Source: Verrucomicrobiales bacterium
GTDB taxonomy: Bacteria; Verrucomicrobiota; Verrucomicrobiia; Verrucomicrobiales; Akkermansiaceae
Assembly: GCA_002729295.1 (NCBI GenBank)
Contig: PBTU01000116.1
Coordinates: 1 to 32,251, forward strand
Direction: 5' to 3'
DNA: 32,251 bases
Shown here: piece by piece, positions 9,601-17,094 of the stretch
Layout: every line of letters begins with the position of its first letter
Numbering within the stretch: position 1 is the first letter of the stretch
The notes under the pieces: model-generated
The model's database searches: none
What the model was told of the DNA's origin: nothing
What the model saw: the letters and a program-made list of their open reading frames with translations, nothing else
Translations under genes and position numbers: made by a program

Positions 9601-10155
9601 ATGAAACCTACTATCCTACTCGGAATGATGTGTGCTTTTGGGGCGTGTGTCGTACCCGCCCTTGCCGCACCTGCTGAGGCTGCTGACGCATCTTCAATCT
9701 CGGGCTTCTCGGTTTCCTTCTCAGGAGGGGGATGAGGCGCTGCTGCCAAGGCCGGTTCGGCCTTAAAATCGATTGAAGCTGTAGACAAAGTTATTCTCTC
9801 CGGCACGACTGTGTTCGTCACAGTAAAAGGAGATGCAGCACTCTCCCGCACTGCCGTCCGCAAGGCATTTGACCCCAAAGGCCTCAAGGTCACGGGACTC
9901 AAAAAATCGTCAATCGCAAAACCTAAGGAAGCCTACCAACTGGCGATCACCGGCGGCACATGAGCGCAGACCAATGAAAGAGTGCGTGGCACTCTCGAAA
10001 AGTTAGACGGTGTTGGTGCAGCCTTCGTTAACCGCGGTCAAGTCATGTTGCTTATGAGCGTGGAAGAGACCTTCAACGAAGAGGAAGTTGCCAAAATCTT
10101 AAAACGCTACAAATCGACGGTGAAGTCATCTTCCAAGATCCCTTCTCCGCTTTAA
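9601..10155 (+). CDS. Predicted exported selenoprotein with two HMA-like domains, each with one selenocysteine (TGA codons 45 and 121)
   Basis: From ATG 9601 to TAA 10153-10155 the frame is open for 184 codons except for TGA at 9733-9735 and 9961-9963; there is no TAA or TAG. A signal peptide (cleavage expected after PALA, residue 22) sends the product out of the cytoplasm. Two related domains follow. Domain 1 (about 34-100) has SGGGU-GAAAKAGSALKSIEAV. Domain 2 (about 112-175) has ITGGTU-AQTNERVRGTLEKLDGV. In domain 2 the spacing from U121 to T124, V128, L132, L135 and G137-V138 equals that of the HMA motif GMTCxxCxxxVxxxLxxLxGV. U thus replaces the first metal-binding cysteine and threonine the second. 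Domain 1 is one residue shorter in this helix and has alanine at the second site. The mature chain has no cysteine. Each TGA is followed by a SECIS-like hairpin. The upstream in-frame stop (TAG 9586) makes ATG 9601 the first start. The biochemical role is unknown; soft-metal binding or selenol redox chemistry is inference. The alternative is a decayed gene, which the intact frame argues against. Confidence 0.85.
9748..9764 (+). promoter_or_regulatory. Bacterial SECIS-like hairpin 1
   Basis: AAGGCCG (9748-9754) pairs perfectly with CGGCCTT (9758-9764) around a GTT loop (9755-9757). The loop starts 19 bases after the TGA at 9733-9735. Bacterial SECIS elements lie inside the coding sequence just after UGA, with a small apical loop carrying G (and U) about 16-37 bases away, and bind SelB. 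I saw no bulged U in the stem, which E. coli fdhF has. Confidence 0.75.
9979..9995 (+). promoter_or_regulatory. Bacterial SECIS-like hairpin 2
   Basis: AGAGTGC (9979-9985) pairs perfectly with GCACTCT (9989-9995) around a GTG loop (9986-9988). The loop starts 22 bases after the TGA at 9961-9963. Stem length (7 bp), loop size (3) and the GU at the loop start match hairpin 1, although the stem sequences are unrelated. That is what selection on structure would give. Confidence 0.75.
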
Positions 10156-10177
10156 GTTGCAATCAAAGTATTTACTG

Positions 10178-10217
10178 AAAGCCCTGACATGCCCGGCATG
10201 CCGGGGCTTTTACTTTT
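10178..10217 (+). terminator. Terminator between the selenoprotein-like gene and the convergent methyltransferase gene
   Basis: AAAGCCC (10178-10184) pairs with GGGCTTT (10204-10210). Inside it a second stem, CATGC/GCATG, closes a CCG loop. The plus-strand exit is TTTTACTTTTAT. The stem also sits just past the stop of the minus-strand gene, so it may serve both directions, with the better T run for the plus strand. Confidence 0.75.
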
Positions 10218-10944
10218 ATCGCAATGCCAGAAAAAGGGTGTGGGTGTAGCGTTTTGCCTTGGGGTATGCCTTAGCCGGGATTGCCTCCACCTTCGAAAAG
10301 ACCTGCTTCAGTGATTTGACGAAGCCTCGATCAGGATGGGCCGACCAATAGACGACCCGCCCTCGGGGGCGCAGAGCCGCTCGGGCGATTTCCAGTCCCC
10401 GCCGTTTATATAGCAGGGCATTTCCCTTCTGCACCAGCGGATCCGGGCTGTTATCAACGTCCAGCAGGATGACATCATAACGCTCGCCTCCCTGCATAAT
10501 CTTGAAAACATCCTTCAACTGAACGGAAACCCGGGAATCGTCCAACAAGCCCCCGTTGACTTCACCAAGATAGTCACGGTTCCAGTCGATCAGCTCCTGC
10601 AGCAACTCCGCAACCACAACCTCGGAATCCTCCGAAACCAGCTCCAAGACCTTTCGCAGCGTGAATCCGAAGCCCAATCCTCCAATGAGGACTCGCTGGG
10701 CCTTTTCCGATGGCTCGCAAGCCAGCTCTGCCATGGTCTGCTCGGAAGACGCCGCCGTGGTGCTCATTAAGGGCACTCCACCAATTTTGAGGAAATGGTG
10801 ACCGTCATGCTTCTGTAAAACAATGGTTTCACCATCGGGCGAAGTGCTAGTAGCGAGAGTAGTCGTCGGCTTCACGCTCGCGAGCAAGCCACGGGTGGCG
10901 CGAAAGAAAAAGGACAATTCGGAACGATAAAACGAGTTCGACAA
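10216..10944 (-). CDS. Spermidine synthase-like methyltransferase-fold protein
   Basis: 242 residues. The nucleotide-binding glycine loop is GGLGFG (88-93). The acidic end of the next strand is VVVAELLQELIDWNR (E113), and a following motif LLDVDNSPDP (160-169) matches the region where spermidine synthases carry the catalytic aspartate. The fold is clear. Real polyamine activity is uncertain because many such orphan homologues have no known substrate. The chosen start is TTG at 10944; there is no ATG near it, and the N-terminal 30 residues are poorly supported. It converges on the selenoprotein-like gene and diverges from the DUF3311/symporter pair. Confidence 0.75.
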   Translation of the reverse strand: MSNSFYRSELSFFFRATRGLLASVKPTTTLATSTSPDGETIVLQKHDGHHFLKIGGVPLMSTTAASSEQTMAELACEPSEKAQRVLIGGLGFGFTLRKVLELVSEDSEVVVAELLQELIDWNRDYLGEVNGGLLDDSRVSVQLKDVFKIMQGGERYDVILLDVDNSPDPLVQKGNALLYKRRGLEIARAALRPRGRVVYWSAHPDRGFVKSLKQVFSKVEAIPAKAYPKAKRYTHTLFLALR

Positions 10945-10951
10945 ATGAAAG

Positions 10952-10965
10952 GCATTCGCGAATGC
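10952..10965. promoter_or_regulatory. 14-bp perfect palindrome in a divergent intergenic region
   Basis: GCATTCGCGAATGC is a perfect palindrome. It lies in the 43-base gap between the methyltransferase gene start (10944, minus) and the DUF3311 gene start (10988, plus). The position suits an operator for a dimeric regulator. No regulator gene is nearby and chance cannot be ruled out. Confidence 0.35.
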
Positions 10966-10987
10966 TGTTCGTAAGCAATTCTACGTA

Positions 10988-11224
10988 ATGAACAAACCTG
11001 TCATTCTCATCATCTTTCTGGTGCTCGTTGTGCTGCATCAGGATTTCTGGAACTGGGACAACGCCAGTCTCGTCTTCGGCTTCATGCCCGTCGGTCTTTT
11101 TTATCACGCCTGCTACTCGCTGGTCGCAGCCCTCTTCTGGGGCCTCGTGATAAAATTCGCCTGGACCACCGAACTTGAGGAATGGGCCGAAGGAAACTCC
11201 AAGGACGAGGGGGGCGCAGAATGA
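10988..11224 (+). CDS. Small two-helix membrane protein, DUF3311-like
   Basis: 78 residues with two predicted membrane helices (about 4-20 and 28-58, broken by LHQDFWNWDN) and a charged tail (ELEEWAEGNSKDEGG). DUF3311-type proteins of this size commonly precede sodium:solute symporters and may be a small subunit. The stop overlaps the symporter start as ATGA at 11221-11224, so the two are translationally coupled. Confidence 0.7.
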   Translation: MNKPVILIIFLVLVVLHQDFWNWDNASLVFGFMPVGLFYHACYSLVAALFWGLVIKFAWTTELEEWAEGNSKDEGGAE

Positions 11225-12738
11225 CCACTGTCATCGTCATCGTCATCTATCTGGGCCTCCTCCTTGGCTTGGCTCTCTTCTCGAAGACCCTCTTCCGCGG
11301 AACTTCAAACGACTACTTTGTCGCCAGCCATTCGATCGGTCCTTTCATGCTGCTAATGTCGGTGTTCGGCACCACCATGACTGCCTTCGCTTTGGTGGGC
11401 TCGACTGGGAAAGCCTTCTCAACAGGGATCGGAACCTACGGACTGATGGCCTCTTCATCGGGCCTCATTCACGCCGCCTGTTTCCTGCTGATCGGGATCA
11501 AACTCTGGGCGATAGGAAAACGCTACGGCTATGTCACCCAAATCCAATATTTCCGGGCACGGTTTGAATCCTCTAAATTCGGCTACCTTCTTTTCCCGAT
11601 TCTCGTTCTTCTCGTCATTCCCTACCTTTTGATCGGAATCATCGGAGCGTCAAAAACAATCTATGGCATCACCGCTGCCAAGACAACCAAGGCCGGACTG
11701 GTTCCTGGAGCTTTCCCCAATGTTTTCGAAAACGGAGCAATTCCTCCCTGGATCACTGGATTGGTTATCAGTGCGGTTGTCCTGACCTACATTTTTGCCG
11801 GTGGTTCACGAGCTGCCGCTTGGGCCAACACCTTCCAAACCATCGTCTTTATGATCATGGGTATCCTCGCCTTCTACCTGATCTCAGACAAGCTCGGAGG
11901 AGTGGGTGCGGCCATCGAGCAAGCCAAGGACACCCACAAGGTGCGCACGCAAAGCGGTCACGTCGGGTTTTCTCAACTCACTTTCCTCACCTACATGTTC
12001 ATCCCGCTCAGCGTGGGAATGTTCCCCCACCTCTTCCAACACTGGCTCACCGCCAAAAGTGCGAAAAGTTTCAAACTCACCGTGGTTGCCCATCCGATTT
12101 GCATTGCCATCGTCTGGGTGCCTTGCGTGCTCATCGGAATCTGGGCCACCGGCGTTCCTGCATTACAAGATGCCCCTAGCGGAGCAGTTCTGGCCAAAAT
12201 GGTTGGCATACTCGTCAAGGACCCCATCATTGTCGGTCTTGTCACCGCCGGAGTCCTCGCCGCAATCATGTCCTCACTCGACTCCCAGTTCCTCTGCCTG
12301 GGAACGATGTTCACCAATGACGTTGTCCTGCACGACAGCAAGAAGGAATACAGCGACAAGCAGATCCTCTATATGGCCAGAGGCTTCATCGTAGCCATCG
12401 TGGTCATCACCTATATTCTTTCTCTTCTGCTCTATAAAAAGAATGTCTTCGATCTAGCGATCTGGAGCTTTTCGGGATTCGCAGCTTTGACCCCTCTGGT
12501 CATCGCTTCACTCTACTGGAAGAGAGCCACCAGAACAGGAGCCTACGCCTGCGTCATCGCAGTCTTCATTAGTTGGGTCACCTTCTTCACCATGTCCGGC
12601 TTTGGTGGAGAATATTTCCTCGCAGGAGGAATCGTCCCCGCAGCTGCGATGTGGTTTATCGGAGCTACCGCGATGATCGTTGGCTCACTGCTTTCGCCGA
12701 CGCCAAGCGAGAGAACCCTCAACATGTTCTTCGGCTAG
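11221..12738 (+). CDS. Sodium:solute symporter family (SSS) transporter
   Basis: 505 residues from ATG 11221, about 13 membrane helices. A longer frame from ATG 11182 adds a basic, non-hydrophobic stretch inside the upstream gene and is not used. SSS features are seen: SNDYFVASHSIGPFMLLMSVFGTTMTAFALVGSTGKAF near the start, a helix with GYVTQIQYFRARF after helix 3, AGGSRAAAWANTFQTIVFM in the middle, and AAIMSSLDSQFLCLGTMFTNDV late, the conserved SSS helix with sodium-site serines. The substrate is not readable; a paired DUF3311 suggests the PanF/YhdT-like arrangement. It runs into convergent transcription from 12798. Confidence 0.9.
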   Translation: MTTVIVIVIYLGLLLGLALFSKTLFRGTSNDYFVASHSIGPFMLLMSVFGTTMTAFALVGSTGKAFSTGIGTYGLMASSSGLIHAACFLLIGIKLWAIGKRYGYVTQIQYFRARFESSKFGYLLFPILVLLVIPYLLIGIIGASKTIYGITAAKTTKAGLVPGAFPNVFENGAIPPWITGLVISAVVLTYIFAGGSRAAAWANTFQTIVFMIMGILAFYLISDKLGGVGAAIEQAKDTHKVRTQSGHVGFSQLTFLTYMFIPLSVGMFPHLFQHWLTAKSAKSFKLTVVAHPICIAIVWVPCVLIGIWATGVPALQDAPSGAVLAKMVGILVKDPIIVGLVTAGVLAAIMSSLDSQFLCLGTMFTNDVVLHDSKKEYSDKQILYMARGFIVAIVVITYILSLLLYKKNVFDLAIWSFSGFAALTPLVIASLYWKRATRTGAYACVIAVFISWVTFFTMSGFGGEYFLAGGIVPAAAMWFIGATAMIVGSLLSPTPSERTLNMFFG

Positions 12739-12797
12739 GCACCACAAATCACTCGCAACTCCATAGGCCGTGTCTTCCTCCGGGGAGCCGGTCTTTC

Positions 12798-14420
12798 TTA
12801 TTTTCGGGATTCGATGGCTGAGATCGCACGCGTCGCAAGAATCTTGATCTCCTCATCTTGATGATCCCTGTATTTTTCCAAAATCGGGAGACTCTTTCTC
12901 GTGCCAATTTTCCGCAGAATCCCCAAGGCTGCTTTTTTCAATTCGACCGGAGATGTCTCAAGGTGATTGGTCAGGCGACCTTCGATCATAGGGCCCAATT
13001 TCACGTAGTATTCCGACCACCGCTCTGGGCTCTTCCCCCACAATCCGTCAATCACCAACGCGCTATCTTCCGAGCCATTCTCAAGAAGAAACTCTACCAA
13101 GGATATCGGAATAAAACGACCGCTCTTACTCCAGCTGACAACGATGCGTCCGACGGTGCCAACTGCCTCCTTGTCATCCTTGGCCCAAATTTGCAAAGCA
13201 TGGCCAACGTTATCAACTAACTCACCATCACTTTCCTCACGAAGCAGTCGAATCAACTCCTCAACCATCCGAGGCATCTTACGGATCTCAACCCCTTCGG
13301 GAGGAGGACTGGCGAGACGCCCTACCGCCAACCTTACGCGCCTCAAATTGACGTGATTCAGCTGCTCCATATTTACTACAAAATAGGACGGATTGTTAGG
13401 ATCGGTCATTTGGCGGTGAACCTCCCGACTGGGCTCTGCGAAGATGCTCTTGTCCAACTCCACCTCGATCACCCTAATTTCAGGATGCGTTTTCACCTTA
13501 CCAAGAACCTCGCAGTGTTTCACAAAAGACTCAAATCGCTGTACAAGCCCCGAGAACACGATAAAGCGATCTTTCCCACCGTTCCGCTGATAGGCGGCAG
13601 GGGCCTCGTTGCTTGGAAGGGATAACTTACGCTGAAGAAAATCCTGAACAACCTGAACATTGTTTTCCGTGATATCCCCAATATAGATGCCGGTCACCAT
13701 GGACAACCCATCTTCCCCCTCTTCCTCATTGGCATGTTTTTCGATTTCCCGTTGCATCGGACCATAATCGACCCGCCTCTTTACCACCGATACCTCATCC
13801 TCTCCCTGCTCCGAAAAATCTTCGCCGTTTCCGGGAAGCTCATTCTGACTACCATCGCCAGCCCATTCACCGGCAGAGGGTATTTTGTGAATGGGCATTA
13901 CAAAGACGAGAGCAATCAGACAAGCGGTCAAAAATGACGAAAACAAGAAAGACCGGGCCCTCCAGCCCTTTGCTCCAAAAATAATGAGCAAAGACGAGCA
14001 AAATGCCACAAAGCCAGCCAAAATAAGGCGCTTCGTCATGTCGACATCCTGAAAAACACTTCCCTTTCCAGATCCCAATACGAAAACCAAGGTGTAGAGC
14101 AGAAAAAACACAATCCCTACCATGACCGCGATTTTTTGCCCCGCAGTCGAAGGCAAAACGGCCTCAGCTTCAGCATCCGGGGTATATTCGGCTTGAGCAA
14201 AACTAACCTTCTGCACCTTGCGGGGTGGCTTTTTGCCCAAGCGGTCAAGCAGAGCATCGTGATGCTCACCCGGGTAAAACTTGTCCCTATCCTCGATCAC
14301 CGTTTCCGACGTAACCACGAAGCGTTGTTCACAAGCACCACACTCAACGGTCTTGCCCGTTAAATCTTCATGAACACGAAATCGGCGACTGCATACGGGG
14401 CACTGAATTTGAAGGTCCAT
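12798..14420 (-). CDS. Zinc-ribbon membrane protein with C-terminal HEAT-like repeats
   Basis: 540 residues from ATG 14420. A longer frame from 14483 adds a stretch unlike the family. The start (MDLQIQCPVCSRRF, C7/C10, then CGAC at C27/C30) is a four-cysteine zinc ribbon of the MJ0042 kind. Three membrane helices follow (about 95-116, 128-147 and 155-178). An acidic linker (GNGEDFSEQGEDEVSVVKRR) leads to a soluble part. The last third (LVDNVGHALQIWAKDDKEAVG, and near the end KKAALGILRKIGTRKSLPILEKYRDHQDEEIK) is helical, HEAT-like. A role is not known. It ends facing the symporter gene and begins about 70 bases after the stop of plsC on the same strand. Confidence 0.7.
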   Translation of the reverse strand: MDLQIQCPVCSRRFRVHEDLTGKTVECGACEQRFVVTSETVIEDRDKFYPGEHHDALLDRLGKKPPRKVQKVSFAQAEYTPDAEAEAVLPSTAGQKIAVMVGIVFFLLYTLVFVLGSGKGSVFQDVDMTKRLILAGFVAFCSSLLIIFGAKGWRARSFLFSSFLTACLIALVFVMPIHKIPSAGEWAGDGSQNELPGNGEDFSEQGEDEVSVVKRRVDYGPMQREIEKHANEEEGEDGLSMVTGIYIGDITENNVQVVQDFLQRKLSLPSNEAPAAYQRNGGKDRFIVFSGLVQRFESFVKHCEVLGKVKTHPEIRVIEVELDKSIFAEPSREVHRQMTDPNNPSYFVVNMEQLNHVNLRRVRLAVGRLASPPPEGVEIRKMPRMVEELIRLLREESDGELVDNVGHALQIWAKDDKEAVGTVGRIVVSWSKSGRFIPISLVEFLLENGSEDSALVIDGLWGKSPERWSEYYVKLGPMIEGRLTNHLETSPVELKKAALGILRKIGTRKSLPILEKYRDHQDEEIKILATRAISAIESRK

Positions 14421-14492
14421 TAATAAATAGGTCGATTCGGTTCGAGACAAGAGAACTATTCCCCTCTCAGAGTCACAAGACAATCATTCCGT

Positions 14493-15128
14493 TCAATTTT
14501 TCCTGATCTTATTTTCGGAAGGATGCTTGATCGCTGCGATCTCGTCCATGATGCGATCTGAAATCGCCTGATAACCATCGCGCCCCTTGGCTGCTAATTC
14601 TTCGGCAGTAAACTTAATCGGATCGCCAACCACGATGGTAATAGGATGCAACTTCAAGCGACTACTTCCCCTAGGAAGCGCCTCGCGGGCACCAAAAATT
14701 CTCACCGGCTGCACCGTTGCTTTGCTCTTAACCGCAATCAATCCCACTCCGGCCTCGCCGGGCTGCAAGTTGCCATCGAGCGTCCTCGACCCTTCCGGGA
14801 AGACCACCACTTGTTCACCACTCCGAAGAATTTTAATGATGCGCTTCAAGCTGCTCATGTCCGGCTGATCCTGATCAATCGGTACTGCATTCCAGCGGGG
14901 ATAAATCCAAGAACATGGACCGCGAAAAAGAGTCTTGCGCGCCAGATAAAAAACCGCCTGATCATAGGCGATACCCACTAACGGCGGGTCCAAAAAGCTT
15001 TCGTGATTCGAGGCAATGAGAACCGGCCCTTCGGTCATGAGCTTCTCCCGCCCCACCACCTGATAACGAAAGAATGCCTTCGCTGCAGCGCGAAAGATCG
15101 TATGGCCAACCCAATATGTCGTCTTCAT
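14493..15128 (-). CDS. plsC: 1-acyl-sn-glycerol-3-phosphate acyltransferase
   Basis: 211 residues from ATG 15128. An alternative TTG start at 15149 lies inside cmk. The family block I is NHESFLD (H42, D47: the HX4D catalytic pair) and block III is FPEGSRT (110-116), which binds the phosphate of the acceptor. A hydrophobic N-terminal segment suggests a membrane-bound form. It transfers an acyl group to lysophosphatidate in phospholipid synthesis. AGGA lies about 10 bases before the ATG. It follows cmk by 11 bases, and cmk-plsC adjacency is common in bacteria. Confidence 0.9.
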   Translation of the reverse strand: MKTTYWVGHTIFRAAAKAFFRYQVVGREKLMTEGPVLIASNHESFLDPPLVGIAYDQAVFYLARKTLFRGPCSWIYPRWNAVPIDQDQPDMSSLKRIIKILRSGEQVVVFPEGSRTLDGNLQPGEAGVGLIAVKSKATVQPVRIFGAREALPRGSSRLKLHPITIVVGDPIKFTAEELAAKGRDGYQAISDRIMDEIAAIKHPSENKIRKN

Positions 15129-15139
15129 TAAATCCAATC

Positions 15140-15787
15140 CTACTTCCAACCTAGCGAAATCAAAGCCCGATGCGCGGCCTCGACCACTTCATCGATTCCC
15201 ATCTCGGAGGAATCAATAACGATCGCACCCTCGGAAATCTTCAACGGCGCGGTCTTTCGCTGGCTATCCTGGGCATCACGCACCGCCACCGCATCCGCTT
15301 CACCGTCTCCGGCACGACGAGCCCGTCGAACCTCCTCGGACGCATCGATGTAGAGCTTGAATGGAGTCTCGGGGAAAACCACCGAACCAATATCCCGTCC
15401 TTCCATCACGACATCATTGCTGGCGCGATACGCCCGCTGCATTGCCACCAGACGATTCCTTACTTCGGGAATCGCTGCGACCCAGGAAACATTGTTATTC
15501 ACCTCCTCCGATCGCAATTCCTCAGCCAGAAACCTCCCGTTAATACGAATGTCTGAAAAACTATCGTCGACCCCGCACACGATTTCCATTTCTTGCAGAG
15601 CCGCAATGACAGCCTCCGAGTCCGCCGGCTCAACACCCTCTTGCAGCACCTGCCAGGTCACCGCGCGATACATCGCCCCTGAGTTCACCATGACCATCCC
15701 AAGAGACTTGGCCAGACGTTTGGCAACAGTACTTTTCCCGGAGGCAGCCGGCCCGTCGATCGCCACGGCACGATGTTGATCACTCAT
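15140..15787 (-). CDS. cmk: Cytidylate kinase
   Basis: 215 residues from ATG 15787, the start that overlaps the aroA stop as ATGA; the longer frame from 15841 is not needed. The P-loop is GPAASGKST (12-20), followed by VNSGAMYRAVTW and later EGRDIGSVVFPETPFKLYIDAS, which fit the CMP-binding and Mg-site regions. It phosphorylates CMP/dCMP with ATP. It is the third gene of a tyrA-aroA-cmk-plsC set, and aroA-cmk is a widespread pairing. Confidence 0.95.
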   Translation of the reverse strand: MSDQHRAVAIDGPAASGKSTVAKRLAKSLGMVMVNSGAMYRAVTWQVLQEGVEPADSEAVIAALQEMEIVCGVDDSFSDIRINGRFLAEELRSEEVNNNVSWVAAIPEVRNRLVAMQRAYRASNDVVMEGRDIGSVVFPETPFKLYIDASEEVRRARRAGDGEADAVAVRDAQDSQRKTAPLKISEGAIVIDSSEMGIDEVVEAAHRALISLGWK

Positions 15788-17094
15788 GTTGAAATTTTTG
15801 TAAGGTGTTGTGAAAAGGTCGGATAGGAGGTGTTGACACACGCGGTGTTCACGATGGTCGTTTCTCCTGATTCAGCCAACAAACCAGCAATGGCAAAAGC
15901 CATCGCGATGCGATGATCTCCGTAACTATCGAGCTGCGCCCCTTGTAATTTCTGTCCGCCGGGAATGACCATCCCATCGTCGAACTCTTCGATCTCCCCA
16001 CCCATCGCGCGAAGGTTCTTCACCACCGTATCAATCCGATCGGTTTCCTTCACCCGTAATTCTTGAGCATTGCGAATCGTCATCGTTCCCTCGGACAAGA
16101 TTCCGGCCACCGCAAGAATAGGCACTTCGTCAATCAGGTTGGGTACTTCTTCAGGTAATATTTCCGTTCCGGTCAACGTTCCACCCTCAATCTCAATGAC
16201 ACCGCGGGGCTCTCCACCATCTTGATGCTCGATCGTATCGGTGATCCGGGCACCCATCCGTTTTAGCACCGTGATAATCGCAGTACGGGTCGGATTCAGA
16301 CCAACATTGGTGAGTGTGAATTTCGACCCCGGCGTCACAGCTGCCGCGACAATCCAAAATGCTGCGCTCGAGACATCGCCGGGCACAACCAAATCACGCG
16401 CGGTCACTTTCTGACCTCCCTCTATGGAAACCCGATTCCCCTCAGTCACCACTTCCACTCCAAAGTAATTCAACAAGCGCTCACTATGATCCCGGGTGGT
16501 CGCAGGTTGATAGACCACCGTGGTATCCCTCGCAAAAAGACCCGCGAGCAAAACCGCGCTCTTCACCTGCGCACTGGCAACCGGCATGTCATACTTGATG
16601 ACCTTCAAACTTCCTCCGCTGATGTGAAGTGGTGCGCATCCTTCCTTCTCTCCACGCGCATCAATCTGCGCTCCCATCTCGCCGAGTGGAATCATGACCC
16701 GCCCCATCGGACGACCCGAAAGCGACTCATCGCCAACCAGAACGCTATCAAAATTCTGCGACGCTAACACTCCTGCCAACAATCGCATGCCCGTTCCCGA
16801 ATTTCCACAATCCAGTTCCTGATCCGGCGCTTTTAACTCATTGCCACATCCATGAATGAGCAAATCCTCCGGCTGCTCTTCCGTCCCCTTGAGCACTTCA
16901 TAACGCACTCCCAGTTGCACCATCGCCCGCAGCGTGTTCACACAATCTTCGCTGGAGAGGAAATTCTCCACGCGGCAGCTACCATCGGAAAGACCGGCCA
17001 GAATGGCAGCTCGATGCGAAATACTCTTGTCCCCTGGCACTGCCAATTTGCCCGATATCGTCTTCTGCGGGCTGACTTGAATGGTATTTCTCAT
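15784..17094 (-). CDS. aroA: 3-phosphoshikimate 1-carboxyvinyltransferase (EPSP synthase)
   Basis: 436 residues, the usual length. Signature regions: GDKSISHR (21-28, phosphate binding), DCGNSGTGMRLLAG (95-108) and LRVKETDRI with SYGDHRIAMAFAIAG towards the end. It joins phosphoenolpyruvate to shikimate-3-phosphate in the shikimate pathway. The start overlaps the tyrA stop as ATGA (17094-17091) and the stop overlaps the cmk start in the same way, so the three genes form a tight coupled operon. Confidence 0.97.
   Translation of the reverse strand: MRNTIQVSPQKTISGKLAVPGDKSISHRAAILAGLSDGSCRVENFLSSEDCVNTLRAMVQLGVRYEVLKGTEEQPEDLLIHGCGNELKAPDQELDCGNSGTGMRLLAGVLASQNFDSVLVGDESLSGRPMGRVMIPLGEMGAQIDARGEKEGCAPLHISGGSLKVIKYDMPVASAQVKSAVLLAGLFARDTTVVYQPATTRDHSERLLNYFGVEVVTEGNRVSIEGGQKVTARDLVVPGDVSSAAFWIVAAAVTPGSKFTLTNVGLNPTRTAIITVLKRMGARITDTIEHQDGGEPRGVIEIEGGTLTGTEILPEEVPNLIDEVPILAVAGILSEGTMTIRNAQELRVKETDRIDTVVKNLRAMGGEIEEFDDGMVIPGGQKLQGAQLDSYGDHRIAMAFAIAGLLAESGETTIVNTACVNTSYPTFSQHLTKIST

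Noticed and set aside
9585..9902. 105-residue minus-strand open frame over the selenoprotein-like gene
   Set aside because: It is the antisense of the plus-strand gene, has no start signal or domain, and is rich in alanine and proline as shadow frames are.
9601..10155. Reading this region as a pseudogene killed by two stops
   Set aside because: Both stops are TGA, the frame has no shift, each TGA sits at the same place in two homologous domains, and both have SECIS-like hairpins.
11182..11220. Longer N-terminus for the sodium:solute symporter
   Set aside because: It adds a basic stretch inside the upstream gene; the ATG at 11221 overlaps the upstream stop as ATGA and gives a normal first helix.
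12739..12797. Possible terminator between the symporter and the HEAT-repeat gene
   Set aside because: GGCCG/CGGTC and CTCC/GGAG pairings exist, but the stem is interrupted and the T run is weak.
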